Shown here: one piece after another, positions 22,810-36,298 of the stretch
How positions within the stretch are numbered: the stretch's first letter is position 1
Layout of the letters: the number at the start of each line of letters is the position of its first letter
Source of the DNA: Vitis vinifera
Lineage: Eukaryota > Streptophyta > Magnoliopsida > Vitales > Vitaceae
Assembly (NCBI RefSeq): GCF_030704535.1
Contig: NC_081817.1
Span: 2,185,001 to 2,249,000, forward strand
Length of the DNA: 64,000 nucleotides
Direction of reading: 5' to 3'
The notes under the pieces: model-generated
The model's database searches: none
What the model saw: only the letters and a program-made list of their open reading frames with translations
What the model was told of the DNA's origin: nothing
Translations under genes and position numbers: made by a program

Positions 22810-25554
22810 GGTATTGAATGCGGACATCTTAAACCTGACCTACAAGCAAAGGCAGTAAGGAGATGAAGACTTAGCCTTGAGCCAAAGTTTCCCAATCGCC
22901 CCTCATCTTGATGTCTCTGATCATAAATTAGTGAAAGTGATGTACTTCTACTTTGGACTATCTTATACTGTTATACAACGCTCGGCCTGGGATTGAACCA
23001 AAACTTCACTATCAGCACGCCACTAGGAGATTGATTCTGTGTGCATCTCCATGTTTCTGACCATAAATTAGTGTAGATGATGTACTTCTAATTTGACTTA
23101 TCCCAACTAATGCTTGATTGGTTTCCATCATCGTCTTATTCTTACCTAAAAACAATTAGTATGATGCTATTGTACAGTCTTATTCGTGTGAAATTGTCAT
23201 CAAATCAGTTCTCTAACTTCTTGTACCCAACTGCCTGACAATTGCTGTGGTGATGTTATACCCTCACCAGAATGATTATAACAATGTCAATTTTCATGAA
23301 GTGTTGATAGCTCACTGATTACAAATAAACATGTGATGTGCTTTTGATAATGTGGACACGATGATAGGCCTTTGAAAAAAGCTAGTTTCAATTTGAAATT
23401 TAATTCCCACCTAATTTGTGTGGCATCTTTTTATATTTTCTTCTTTGATGTGAAACCTATCATAGAAAAATAAATGACTTGTTTGAAAACTGTTTTTGAA
23501 AATATATATATATTTTTGAATAAAATATTGTTTTTTTACCAATTTATTATGAAAACATGTTGCTTTTGGAATAAATTTAGGTATTTTCAGGTGTTTTTTT
23601 TGTTGATTGTTCTAAACAACAATGGAAAATATGAAGAATATTCAAAAAACCTTTTTATTTTCATAAATATATAATATTTTCATGAAAAATAAGTATTTTG
23701 ATGAAAGACAAGTAAAAAAAACTATAACTTTGTTGGTAACTATTTTCGAGAATAGTTTTAAAAAAAAGTAAATTTTGCAAACTCTTATTTAATGTTTTGT
23801 AAATCAAAATCTGTTTAGAAATATAAAATATTTTTAATTTGTTTTTAATATTTTAAAAATAATTTTTATATCTAATATTTTATTTTTAATTATTTTACAT
23901 ATTTTATAATTATTTTTTAAAATAGTATTTAGAAAACAAATGAAAATAACTAAAAAATGATTTCTGAAAACGCCCTATGTTCATAGGCTTAGCTTTAGGT
24001 TGCTATTGTTCAGTTTAAATAAGTCAAGTCCCTTCAATCGATTCACTCAAGTGGTCTTCCCTTATCTTCCCTAATATTCAAAGTAATTCTAATTTGAGTA
24101 AGGAGTATGACTCAGCGCCTTGAATGAATAAGAAATGGACAACAGCGAGAATTAATGATTCTTATTCAATGAGTTAAAACTAACAACATGTCGATTACAC
24201 ACTGAAGGCTGGTAAGAACTGAGAAACAATGTCCCCCTAATATAAGTGAATCTATCCGAAGCAATTGGTATTCAATTGAGTAACAGAAAATTAAAAAAAA
24301 TGTTTGGCAAACAGAAAATAAGGTAATTTTAAAAAATATTTTTTAGTTGTCAACCTAACTTTTTGTTAAAAAAAATAGAAAACTATTTTCAAAAACAATT
24401 TTTAAATAGACCTCAATATTTTCATATTTGAATTTTTTAAAAACTATTCTTAAAAATAATTTTAAGATATAACCCCGAAAATAGTTTTTGGCCATTGAAT
24501 TCTCTACATACGATTAAAAAAAAAGTCTTTCCCTAAGGTGTAATGCAAAGAGTTTTCACAGACCGGTAGTGGCATATCGTGTAATATTTTATCAATATGT
24601 GGTGATTTATAGATTCATCTTATCCATAAACTACGCTATCACATATACCTAATTTAGGTACAACCAACCCTAATTAATTATCATTTAAGCCGCCGGCCCG
24701 CCGCCCAACTTTAATGCCATACAAGAAAGACTAAAGCTTTACCATCAAATTGTTCTTCCCAAAATGCCCTTCTGGTCCCCTCAAACCAACCCTCTCACCA
24801 TCAAATCATATCAGGAAAGATTACGATTGAAGCGATTTTAGGTTGTAATATGCTTTTGTTAGTAAAGTCAATATCTTTTTAAGAAAATCACTTCAAATCA
24901 CTTATCATTTTATCAATGTGTTATATATCACAAAATAAATAAATAAATAAATAATGATTTTTTGAATAGTCACCTATCAAGTGATTATCCGAGATAATTT
25001 GGGATCATTTAAAGTAATTTTCTAGATTTAAAAAAAAAATTATTACATGGTTTTCGAAAAAATTAAAAGAAAATATAAGAAAAAAATAGAAAGAAAAAGT
25101 GAAAGGAAAATAAAAAAGATAGATTTAAAATTAATTAATTATTTATATATCTTATTTCAAATTCATTTAATTTGTTTTAACTTTTTTATGTAAAAATTTA
25201 ACTAATTTTAATCATAATACAATCAAATGTGGGAAAATGACTTTTCTTGATTATTTTTTTATATATATTTTTAATGTTTTCCAAAAACTAAACATAACTT
25301 AAGGATCTTTTCGAGAAATTAATTTTTAAAATTATTTTCAAAAAATAGAATTTGAGAACCGTTTCCGAAAATAGTTTTCTAATGTTTTTTAAAACAAAAG
25401 TCCCTATCAAAATATGGAATGATTTTAACTTGTTTTTTTTTTTTTATGTTTTTAAATATTTTTTAAAAATAAATTTTATATATGATTTTTTTTTTTCAAT
25501 TATTCTTTCATATTTATCCCATCAATTTTTAAATCAACCATCTAAAAAAAAAAA
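22810..25554. other. Intergenic with MITE-like fragments
   Basis: No gene. Segments with AAAACTATTTT / AAAATAGTTTT inverted blocks (about 23474-23980, 24290-24440 and 25313-25540) resemble the family seen complete at 60561-60944. A short direct repeat with GTGTAGATGATGTACTTCTA / GTGAAAGTGATGTACTTCTA lies near 22930-23095. Confidence 0.4.
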
Positions 25555-27245
25555 GAGAATTATCCAATAGGGTGGGCTGAGTCAGAATAATTATCGGAAA
25601 TGATAGTTCTTTTAATAATTCTTGGAGAGGACTTTAATATAGTTCTTTTAATAATTCTTGGGGAGGACTTTAATAGGCTTAAATACTAAAACTGTCCTTC
25701 AACTAAAACTTCTAAAATTCAAAGCATTTAAAACATTTTACTTGATTTGTCAAGACATTTATGGTGCATGGGTCCCACATTGATTGTAATGATTTTAAAT
25801 TAAAATTTTGGTTTAACCATTACAATTATATATAATTTGTTATTTAAATTTACTATTTAAAACAAAAATATTTTCAAAATATCATTTATTTTTATTTTTT
25901 TTACATTTTTTTATTTTTATTCTAATTTTTAATTTTATTAAGAAAAACATAGGTTTTATAATTATATAATAAAAATGATGATTTTTTTTCATATATATAT
26001 CAATTTTATTTTAATAAATTATGTTTTTGTATTAAATTCAAATAAGATAAAATGTTTAATTTTTCATTCAGATTATTTAAAAATAATTAGAAAATGATGG
26101 AGAATGTTTAATCATTTTTTTATAATAAAATAATTTTAAAAAATTTATATGATTTTTTTTTCCTTTGCATAGTGTTTTTTTTTTTCTTCTTAATTTGCAT
26201 ATATAATTTTTTTTCTCAATGCATCGAGTGGATGATGTTAATATATTTGATATGTTGAATATTAATAAAGTATAAAAAGTGATTTTCAATATTATTACTT
26301 TTATTATAAAATACAGGTATAACAAAAATATATTAGAATTACAATATAAATACACTCACATTACAATAAAACCTAATTAGAAAAATTTTAAAACTTTTTA
26401 TAAAAATGATAATTTTGTATGATCATACCATATTTCACAACATACCTATATCATAAATAATTTATGAAACCAAATGAAATACTAATTTGAATCCACGAGT
26501 GGTTTTTTTTTTATATACAAAAAATATTAAAAAATTTTAATGCACTATATAAATGTTATTAATATATTGATACGATGTGTTAATACCAATAGGGTATGAA
26601 TAAACATTTTTAGAATTATTACTTTTGTAATGAAATATAAGTATAACATAAATGTATTATACTTACAATATAAATATACTATTATTTCAATATATTACAA
26701 CATAATTTAATTTATTTTTGTTTAATTTTTTCACGTGCTATATCACTCAATGAATAATTGTGAGTTATTCCATTTAATAGGTGTGTGTTAGTCAATTGAA
26801 TATTTATATATTATTTAATTAATAAGTGCTTATAAAAAAATAATTATTCATTCTATTATGGTAGCAAAGTTTTTAATTGTATGTTTCATATATAAAACGA
26901 TATAATAACATTAGGATATGGTTTTTATTTATGAGATATTGAAAATTATTTTGTTTACAAGGTTCTTTAAAAATCTCAATTTTTTGAAAAAAAAAAATAT
27001 AGCAAATTTTAAACAGTCATTTGATTGTTCAAAAGTGAACAACAATTTTTTCGAGTATAAGAAATGTACAATTGATTATTTGTACTTATCATCATGTATG
27101 AGCCCTACATTATTGACAATTTCAAATTTATTTATAAATAATATAGAAAATATATTTAAGGGTAAAATTATCTTCTAATAATCTTTGAGATAAGTGAATC
27201 TTACTAATAATTATTCTTTACAGCCTACCCTATTGGGTAATTCTC
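25555..27245. mobile_element. Non-autonomous Mutator-like DNA transposon, 1.69 kb
   Basis: The left end starts GAGAATTATCCAATAGGGTG and the right end is the reverse complement of GAGAATTACCCAATAGGGTA; similarity extends about 40 bp (…GAATAATTAT). GAGA-type termini are typical of the Mutator superfamily. Both flanks are runs of A, so the target duplication cannot be resolved. The interior is extremely AT-rich and has no transposase frame. A 36-bp tandem repeat (TAGTTCTTTTAATAATTC) occurs at 25604 and 25640 just inside the left end. Confidence 0.7.
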
Positions 27246-27345
27246 AAAAAAAAAAAAGTGAAAACATTTAAAATATATTCCCCATAATTTTTCAATTTCT
27301 TTTATTTTCAAAAATGGAAAAATTGCTTCTTAATCGATAAATATG

Positions 27346-28237
27346 GGAAAAACGGGTTTTGATTCACTAATTTGAAAACATATAAAAAAAAGTAATGTCA
27401 AATTTTATAAATCAATTTTATCTTCATTTATTTAAAAATATTTTAAAATATATACGCTTTTATAATAATTCCCTGAAATATCATTTTATTTGATAATATT
27501 AAATTAAATGATCAAAAAATTAATTTATCATTTTAATTTGATAAAAGTATCTTACAAATAAATATATTATAAAAATTTTATTATATAGTATGATATACAA
27601 ATCATTTTGCAAAAATTCTCCATGATCCTCGAGTAATAAGTAAAATCTTTATAATTCTCAAATTAAAAATGATTTTATATCATATATTATATAAATTCAC
27701 TCATCTTCTCATTTTTTTTCCTTTTAATAAAAATTGAATAATTTTTTTTATTAATAGACATCAACAATGAAATAAGAAATTTTAAAATTTTAAAATACAA
27801 CTAAAACTCAAATACTAAAAAATAAAATACAATTAAAATTAAATACAATTAAATCCAAAAAAGTTGCAAATTGAAAATATAAACTATTGATTCCAATCAT
27901 GTTTCAAACTCTTTTTAGAATTTATATTTTCTATTAGTATGATTTAGCTAAGTAAAAGTTAATATTTTATTTTTATATTTTTAATTTTAAAGTTTTTTCT
28001 AGTTTTAATTGTATTTTAAAATTTTAAAATTTCTTATTTTATTGATTTCAAATCCGTTCTCATGAAAAATTATCAATTGGTGTTATTAACCTAATAAATA
28101 AAAAGTCATTTTAAGAAATAATTATCTAAATTATGAAAAAGTTCATGTATTTTAAAATATTTTTTAAATAAATGAAGATAAAATTGATTAAGTTAAATAT
28201 ATATATTTAAATTAGACTATCAAAACTCACTTTTTCC
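27346..28237. mobile_element. Long-TIR element, copy 1 (about 0.9 kb)
   Basis: The left end GGAAAAACGGGTTTTGATTC and the right end complementary to GGAAAAAGTGAGTTTTGATA are inverted, and the arms continue with shared blocks (TTTAAAATA, CATTTATTTAAAAAATATT-like) for roughly 150-200 bp. The arms match those of the better-preserved copy at 31283-32302. Flanking duplication not clear. No coding frame. Confidence 0.55.
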
Positions 28238-31148
28238 AATACATTTTCTAATTTCTCTTAAAATTGCTTTCAAACAAACTCCTTAATCTACACCATTGGT
28301 ATAAAATTGTATACCTATAATGGATACGTATAATTTTCCGTACAAATACTTTGGGTCGGTATACCGTATATACGCCGACTGAAGAGCCAGCTGGACCAAT
28401 TAAGATTTTAATTAGGCTGGTGTGTAGCAGTAAAATTACTACAGAAGATTTTCAGTTCAAAGGCTGCGCAATATGAACTGAAAATCAATAAATATGTATG
28501 GTTTATGGGAAATTGCCATGAAGTAAAGAGGATGCTGTACGGACCTCCTTTTTTTTTTTTTACCATCATTAGTATTAGAAATTATTAGAATAATAAATGA
28601 ACAAAACTTTATCATTAATAATTGAGTTGATTTGCAAGTCAAAATTTATTTTATCCTAGTTTTTATTATATAGTATTTTCTTTATTGTTATTATGGTTAA
28701 TACGCTATCACAAACGAAGACATGTTTTGATTCGAAAACAAATTTTAATGAGATATTAAAGGTTTGTTAAGGAATGTTTTTGAAAATGGTTTTTAAAAAT
28801 AGTTTTTAATGTTTTTTAAAAATAAAAGTCTATCAAATACGACATCTTCTGCATTTAAGAATAAGTTTTTTATTTTTTATTTTTTTTGCCTCCACTCGAA
28901 TCAATCCATTTACTCAACTTCTTGTATTTAAAGTGATTCATGTATCTACTCCAATGAAACTATTGTTCCATATCATTATGAAAGCAGATTTGGATAAAAT
29001 ATGCACTTTCTTGGGAATGAAAAAAATTAATCTACCTTCATTATCCACTTATTCAACTTCTTGTATTTAAAGTGATTCATGTATCTACTCCAATGATACT
29101 ATTGTTCCATATCATTATGAAAGCAGATTTGGATAAAGTATGTATTTTAATGGGAATGAAAGGTCGATCTACTTTCATTTGATATTTTGGCTTAAATTTC
29201 GGCTCATCGATATTCAATCAAATCCTCTTTTTAATGATTGTATGTGCCTCTATAGTCCAATATATTAGTAATTCTTGAGTAGTTTCATTTGTATAAAGGA
29301 TCGTCGAAATAAGAAAAAATGTTATTTTTTTTTTTACGAAAAATACCATTTATAGGTATTTCAATCTTGATATCTAAACATTTTCAAGTACATGATCGAA
29401 TTGTCCATTTGAATGCACTTATTGTTTTTGTTTTCAAAGTAGAAATTTGTACATTTCGGTGGATCTTATTTATTTGAAATCCATCTTTAAAAATTTTAAA
29501 ATTTGAATACCTTAAATTTTTTAAATGGTTTTTGAAATCATTATTTTCTCAGAAAATATTTTCAAATTGACACTAAAGTATTAAATTTAAATTAAGGGGT
29601 AGAAATAAAAATTTGATTATGTAAATAAAAATAAAAATAGCTTATATCTTAAGTAAAGTAGGAGTTAAAATTTGGGAGGTTGGCAAGGGGACCGAGAAGG
29701 AATCATGCAGACGAGAGGAACGTGGCCAGGCTGTCTCTAGCAGAAACCTACCGCAATGAATAAACCATAAAAGGCCATAAATTTACCTAATGCATTTGAG
29801 GGTGGTGGTGCAATGAATGAATGAATGAATGAATGGTTGGTTTCAATTTTAACTTTCAACACTTGGGCTTTATATATTTCTTTAATTCTTTTTCCTTAGG
29901 ATTTATTGTGATTTGTGGATCTACCTACCACCCCACGTGGAATGTATTCATTACACCTCATATCTTATGATCTAGGATCAATTTCTTTTTTGAAAAAAAA
30001 AATCGGTTAAAAATAGTTTTTTTTTTCATCCCATAAAATAAAATACAATTAACAAAATTTTGATGCAAAATAAATTTTAAAGAATTTGTTGGAAAACTAA
30101 TTTATCACATAATATACATTTGAATGCACCTTTTGGTCATTGTTTTTGAAAATTTAATACTGAAGTTGTTTTTAAAAATAAAAAATGAAAAATAGGGTTT
30201 TTTTTATGAATATCTTGTATTATTTTAAAAAATAATTATATAAATATAAAAAATGATTGTAACAATCCATTTTAAATCTTATAGATATTATACATTTTGA
30301 ACTCAAGAGACTTTTACAACTTTAAAACATGTTTATTTGGTTAAAAAAAAATATTATTATATAGTTTTAGAAAATTTTTCAAATTCGCTCTGAAATATCG
30401 CAAACACTCTCTCATATAGACACAATGTTCTTATTGTGTTTTACGGGATTATGAGATTAAACAAACAAATATATCTCACAAGATCAAATAAATCCGTACA
30501 TCGAGGTCAGGGAGTAGTCACTATAATGATTAAAAATAAAATAATATATATAAAATTTATTTTAAATATATATTTAAAATATTTGTAGCATTTTAAAAGA
30601 ACATTTGCAAGAAAAAGCAGTGGAGAAAATATTAGAAAATATGACAGATTTGGTCAGACATGTTTAAAGGTTTTCAAAGTAGTTTGATGGTTATACACTT
30701 ATACCACCATGCTTTTGAAAATTGGTCTAGAAGTTTATGGTAATTTTTTTTACGAAAAGGAAAAGTGGTCGGGTGAATTGAAATAATGGTTAGTCTCTTT
30801 TGTGAATGCGACCCCACAATAACATTTATTTATGTTTTCCTCCTTTGGCTGCGGTACAAATACCCTAACGATGCGAAATATATTTTTAGTAAAAATTAAA
30901 TTGATTGATTAAAAAAAATTAATCATATTTTATTTAATAATCAGGTCATGTTAGATCTTATTTGAATTAATATAATTAATATATGATCTAATTATTAAAC
31001 ATATGATATATCTATAACCTATTTAATAATCAAATCTTATTTAATAACGGGGTTGAGTTAAATTTTATTTAAATTAATATGATTAATCTTTTTAATTTGA
31101 TATGCTTGTGATTAATTGGCCTATTTATTTAAAATTAAATTTAAAATG
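28238..31148. other. Intergenic, AT-rich, no gene
   Basis: Apart from the tandem duplication at 28897-29175 and an AATG microsatellite near 29813-29836, nothing is recognised. Only short open frames. Confidence 0.5.
28897..29175. repeat. Two-copy tandem repeat, 139-bp period
   Basis: CAACTTCTTGTATTTAAAG begins at 28915 and 29054; both copies continue through ATGAAAGCAGATTTGGATAA with few differences. No frame spans it. Confidence 0.8.
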
Positions 31149-31157
31149 AATCAAATG

Positions 31158-32732
31158 AAGGGTTGCAATTTGTGCGGGTTGGTCGGATTGCTAATTAATC
31201 TAAGTCCAACTAGAATTAAGAAATATTCCATTCAAACTCAATCTAACCTAAACTCTAACTACCAAACCCAACCTTATTTTTTGGAAAAGTCGGATTTGAT
31301 ACACTAATTTGAAAATATATTAAAAAAAGACCCCGATTTTTTTAAAGCATTATTATTTTCATCTATTTAAAAATAGTTTGAAATACATGCATTTTTTAAT
31401 GAGTCGTTCAATTATTCCAAAAAAAAATATCATTTTACTTGTCATATTATTCAAATCAATTAACAACTAAACTTCTTCATATAGATGTTTCATTTCCTTT
31501 TAGATATTATTATTATTATTTTATTATTTGAGATTTTTTTTCTTTGGAAACAAACTCCTCGTAGGATTCTTATTTTAATTTTCTAAAAGTTTAGGAAATA
31601 TTGTACAAAAAAATTCATATTTAAATGGAATTAACATTTTTTTTTATTTCCTAGAATTTTAAAAGAAAATATTGTCAAACAAATCCTATTGAATCATAAT
31701 TACCAATTCAAAAAGTAATAAGGTTCTTTATTAAATAATAAATTTAATAATATATAATTATTTTAATTATGATTAATTTATTTTAACATAAAAATATTTA
31801 TTTATTTATTTAATTTTATACTATATATCAAAATACAACCATATTGTAAAACATTTTATATATGAAAAACTCTTACAACAAAATTTATTATCTATTATAT
31901 CAAACAATTATTAATATTATATGATAAATATAAATTTATTGTTGGTTTATTTATTATCAAGAATATGAATTTATTTTTAACTTATTGATACTAGAATATA
32001 TATATATTTTTTTTTTCAAATTCTTACTTTATAAAGTTTCTAGAGAAAAAAAAATTCTCAAATTCCCAAATAACAAAATATCTAAAAGGAAGAGAAACAT
32101 CTACATAGAGAAGTCTAGTTGTCAATTGCTTTGAATGATATGATAAGTAAATATGCATTTTTGAAAATAATTGGACGACTAATTAAAAAGTGCATGTATT
32201 TCAAATTATTTTTAAATAGATGAAAATAATACTAATTTTTAAAAAATTTGAGGTTCTTTTTTTCCATATATTTTCATATTAGTGAATCAAATCTTACTTT
32301 CCCCTTATTTTTTTAAGCTCGAGTTGTTCAAGTTAGGCACGAGTTGGTTGTGTTGTATAATTTAAAATCTATTTATAATATTTTTAAAAAAACTTTTTTA
32401 ATGTATTTACATGAAAATTTAAATTAAAAATAGGGTAAAATTTTAAGATAGTAATAAAAGAATAAATATAGATTTATATATTTTATAGAAAAATATGAAA
32501 AACATATGATAAAATGTAATTTGATATTTTTTCTTAAAAATAGAAAAAGAAAATGAATATTATTATATTGAATAAGATATATTATAAATATTAAATCGAA
32601 TTTGGGTTAAGCTTGAATTGTTCAAACAATAGCTTAAGTTTAATTTAAGTATTGAAAATAATTGTTCAGGCATGTCCCAACATTTGATTGGATTTGGGTT
32701 GAATCGGATTAGCCCGCCCAAGTTGCACCCCT
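31158..32732. mobile_element. hAT-like non-autonomous element, split by a later insertion
   Basis: The left end AAGGGTTGCAATTTGTGCGG and the right end complementary to AGGGGTGCAACTTGGGCGG form imperfect terminal inverted repeats. They are flanked by the direct repeat AATCAAATG (31149-31157 and 32733-32741). An 8-bp (or 9-bp) duplication and AGGGGTG-type ends suit the hAT superfamily. Without the inner insertion at 31283-32302 it would be about 545 bp. No transposase frame. Confidence 0.6.
31283..32302. mobile_element. Long-TIR element, copy 2, Mutator-like (1.02 kb)
   Basis: Arms of about 230 bp are inverted copies (roughly 31283-31515 and 32080-32302), sharing ATTATTTTCATCTATTTAAA and TGAAATACATGCA. 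Both sides carry CCTTATTTTTT (31272-31282 and 32303-32313), an 11-bp target duplication that suits Mutator-like elements. The centre is AT-rich with no transposase. Related to 27346-28237. It sits inside the hAT-like element, so it inserted later. Confidence 0.7.
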
Positions 32733-32741
32733 AATCAAATG

Positions 32742-35700
32742 CGGGTTAATGATTAAATTTGTGTTGTGCAATTTGACCCAAAAATAATTTGTTTATTTAG
32801 TGATTTCATATACTTGGACACGAATTTAATGTAAACATAATTGTAATCGATCAAATCTGGGGAAAATGGTATCGGGTTTGAGTTGAAAGCTTTGTTACCC
32901 TACATGGAATGAATGTCCTGTGAAATCTATATGTAAACATGGGCCACATCTTGAAGCCCATTGGGGCCTTTCTGGCTTCACAGTGGAAAGTAGGTTGGAT
33001 CTAACTATTTGGGCCTGGTTTTATGGATGTCAGAGTCAGTTTAGAAAACCAGAACAAAGATTTTTAAAAGTATTTCTAAGTTTTTTAATATTTGAAAAAT
33101 AAAAAAAAGTTAGAAACACTTTTTAAAATCATTACCAAATACATTCTAAACTTAGGTAATGTTTATTTTTTAATTGAATAGAAAAAATCAAAATATTTGA
33201 CTTTTTTTATTTAATTAAAAGTAAATTGTTGACATCGTGCAATATAACTAAAATGAACTTATTATCAATATGTATGGTTTAGTTATGTCTGAATGATGCC
33301 AATAAATTATTTTTAATTGAATAGAAAAAGTTATCTTAAACTTTAAATTGATTTATCCAAAACAGTGATTTTTATTTTTTATTTTTTTATTTTTAAATAA
33401 ACAATAAGTAGTCCCTACCAATCTCATTAAACTCAAATAAATCACAATCAATTTGAAAATATTTCAGAAAAAAAGAAAAAAGAAAAAAGAAAAAGGGCCC
33501 TTGTTGATAGCTTGAAACTTCGCCATTGAATGCGAGGGCTCTTGAAGAAGGTGTCGCACAGCATTTCCATAACTCTTCTGTACCTACTTGTATGGTTGTA
33601 TCGTACTACACCGATTTATTTACATAAAACTGTGGAGGCAGTGAGCGCATAATAAAAGTCAATTTGGGTATCCCCATTTATAGCCATGGATGAAGTACAC
33701 TGATTTGATTAAGCTAGAAAATATTTTCATCCATGTACAGATGTTGGGATTAGCTTGAGCCAGAGGCATTCATCTTCCAAGTACTGGTAAAAGGCAGGGT
33801 TGATAGGGTAAAAGATGATGACATGTCCACTTTTAAGGGCTAAAATGGAATAAATTGAGTAACACCTTAATTGAGTTGCAGGGTTTGAAATATTTTTAAA
33901 GAGGCCTACATCTGTACTTGAATTTCACTGATATATTAAAAATATGACGATGTTTTAAAAAATTGATGATTTATAGGTGATTTTTAAAAAAAAATTGTTG
34001 ATTTTTACGCTTCTCCTTTTCCACTCTTCGTGTGTTATCAGGTGTGGTAATTTCATTAAAATATCAATAATTTCTTAAAATATTGGTGATTTTTCGCTAG
34101 GTTGGCCGATTTTGTTTTAACCATCGATAAGTGATATTTCGTTGAAATTTGGATGATTTTTTCAAATTTTATAAGGTTTAACAAAATAAATCGCCATACT
34201 TTCAAAAGTTTTAAAATTGGACTAATTTATATAATTTTCCCCAACTAGCTTGCAATACATCCAATAAATCTTTAACCTCCTAAATCTCATTTGATTTTCT
34301 TTTTTTCCATTCTTCTTCGCCTTTTGAAAACTTTCTTGTAATTAAGGATGAAAATATTGGTATTTAGACTTTATAGAAATTTTGGATAATATCGTCCAAA
34401 AAGTTAAAAAAGAAAAATGTCATTAAAATAAACATTGATTAAAACTCATAAAATATTAGAAAAAAAATAAAAATAAAACAAATAATAATACATATATTTA
34501 AATTATTATTTTCAATTATTTATACTTGATATTAAAATGATGATTCGTACACTTATTTAAAAAAAAATTGTTTATAATTATATATTATATATAAAATTAC
34601 TATTTAATAGATACGAGAAATCCCGTTTAAAAGGCCCCATATATATATATATATATATACCAACCTCGTTTAATTTTTTTTTTTAAAGTCTTTTTTAAAG
34701 TTTTTTAATTACATTAAAATAAATATATTTTATAAATAATTAAAATATTATAGTTTTTATAACTTATTTTATTAAAAAATATTTATTATATAATAATTAT
34801 TATTATATTAAAATAAGAAATAAAAAATTAAATTAAATTAAATTTATTTTATATATAATTGTTATAAGGGAGGGATTTGCTTGTCACAAGTATAAAAAAA
34901 ATTTATAAATTTATTTTTTATTTATTTATTTAAATTCCAAAATGGTCGTATTAGGGGTGGGGCAAAGCTACCATCTCATAAAACTCGTCCGTTTGAGGAT
35001 TTATCATCAATCCGAAAGAAGATATTTTGATCCAAATTCCGCTATACATTAATCTATGCTTACAATTACTTTCATGCGAAGCCGAAGCTCTCACAATCCC
35101 ACGGTCAAGATATCTTCATGTTTTCAAAGCTCTCACAAGTCACAACCAAAAGCTCCATGCTTGCTCTCGCAAGTCGCAACCCTGAAGATAGATCTAAAAG
35201 CCCACATTCCAAAACAGCCTCGAAGTTTAAGCCCACCGGAGCCATTTGAGGCCCCAAGATCTCCAAAATTATAACAAACTAACAAGATTTGGCTTCATAA
35301 TTTTGTGCTTTTAAGTGTTGAGAGATTCCAAGAACTATTTTTGAAAACAGTTATAAAAAATAGTCTTAAAAAATAGTTTTGGAAAGCTATTCTATGATAT
35401 TTTATACAATAAAAACTTATTTGAAACCTTGAATGTTTTTAATTTATTCTTAATATTTTTAGATGTAACTTTTACATCTAATATTTTATTTTTAATCTTT
35501 TACATGTTGTATAATTATTTTTTAAAATAACTAAAAATTATTATTTAAAAATGCCTTATTTTATGTTTTTAAGAATAAAAAATAAAGAACAATTTTCTTA
35601 TTATTAAAAGTGTTTTCTTATTCTTTTATTTTATTTTGAAGAACAGAAAACCATTCTCAAAAGTTCTATGTTGCCCACTACAAAATATGTGATATTAACC

Positions 35701-36298
35701 GTGGTATGAGAGAAAGTATATTACAAATTGTGATGGAAGGGAGTTCACTATATTATATATGGTGATTTTTTTTTAATTATATAAATATATTTTAAAACTA
35801 TGATGACATTTTGATTTAGAGTAGATAATATCTATCATAAAGGAGTGAGTTTTTATAAAGGGTATAAAAGTCGATCCTCAATCCCAATACAAATAATGAT
35901 ATCAGAGTTAATCCACAATTTCGATATAATATTTAGTTTGACTTCATAATGCCATAGAATGGAACCAAGACATTGTATTTGTATGAGAAATATTTGTAAT
36001 ATTCCACGACTGAGGAGAAAGTTTCTAACCTTGTAGATGCATTTTAAGATTTGGTACAAGTAGTTACAACTAATTTCTATAAAACATATATATTATATCT
36101 CTAAAAAAGGAAAAATACATGGGAAGTATTTCCTATTAATTTGATTGAGCTATATTCCAAATCAACAACATAAATGGACATAATGTTCCTCACAATTACT
36201 TATATACCAACTTACCAATAATAGAAGGGACTTTTAGCATACAAATAGATTTTTTTTTTAATTTTCATTAATTCTACATATATATATGGAAGAGACTA
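32742..36298. other. Intergenic, no gene
   Basis: Contains the second copy of the dispersed repeat seen at 3172 (about 33157-33330), a TA microsatellite near 34638-34660, and MITE-like AACTATTTTTGAAAACAG / GAAAACCATTCTCAAAAG blocks at about 35330-35665. Short frames at 35056-35274 look accidental. Confidence 0.45.
33157..33330. repeat. Dispersed AT-rich repeat, copy 2
   Basis: Same block order as 3172-3345: TTGAATAGAAAAA, a central GAACTTATTATCAATA, and a terminal TTTTTAATTGAATAGAAAAAG. Confidence 0.4.

Noticed and set aside
35688-35720. CACTA-transposon end (CACTACAAAA)
   Set aside because: Only one end was seen, with no subterminal repeats, opposite end or 3-bp duplication.
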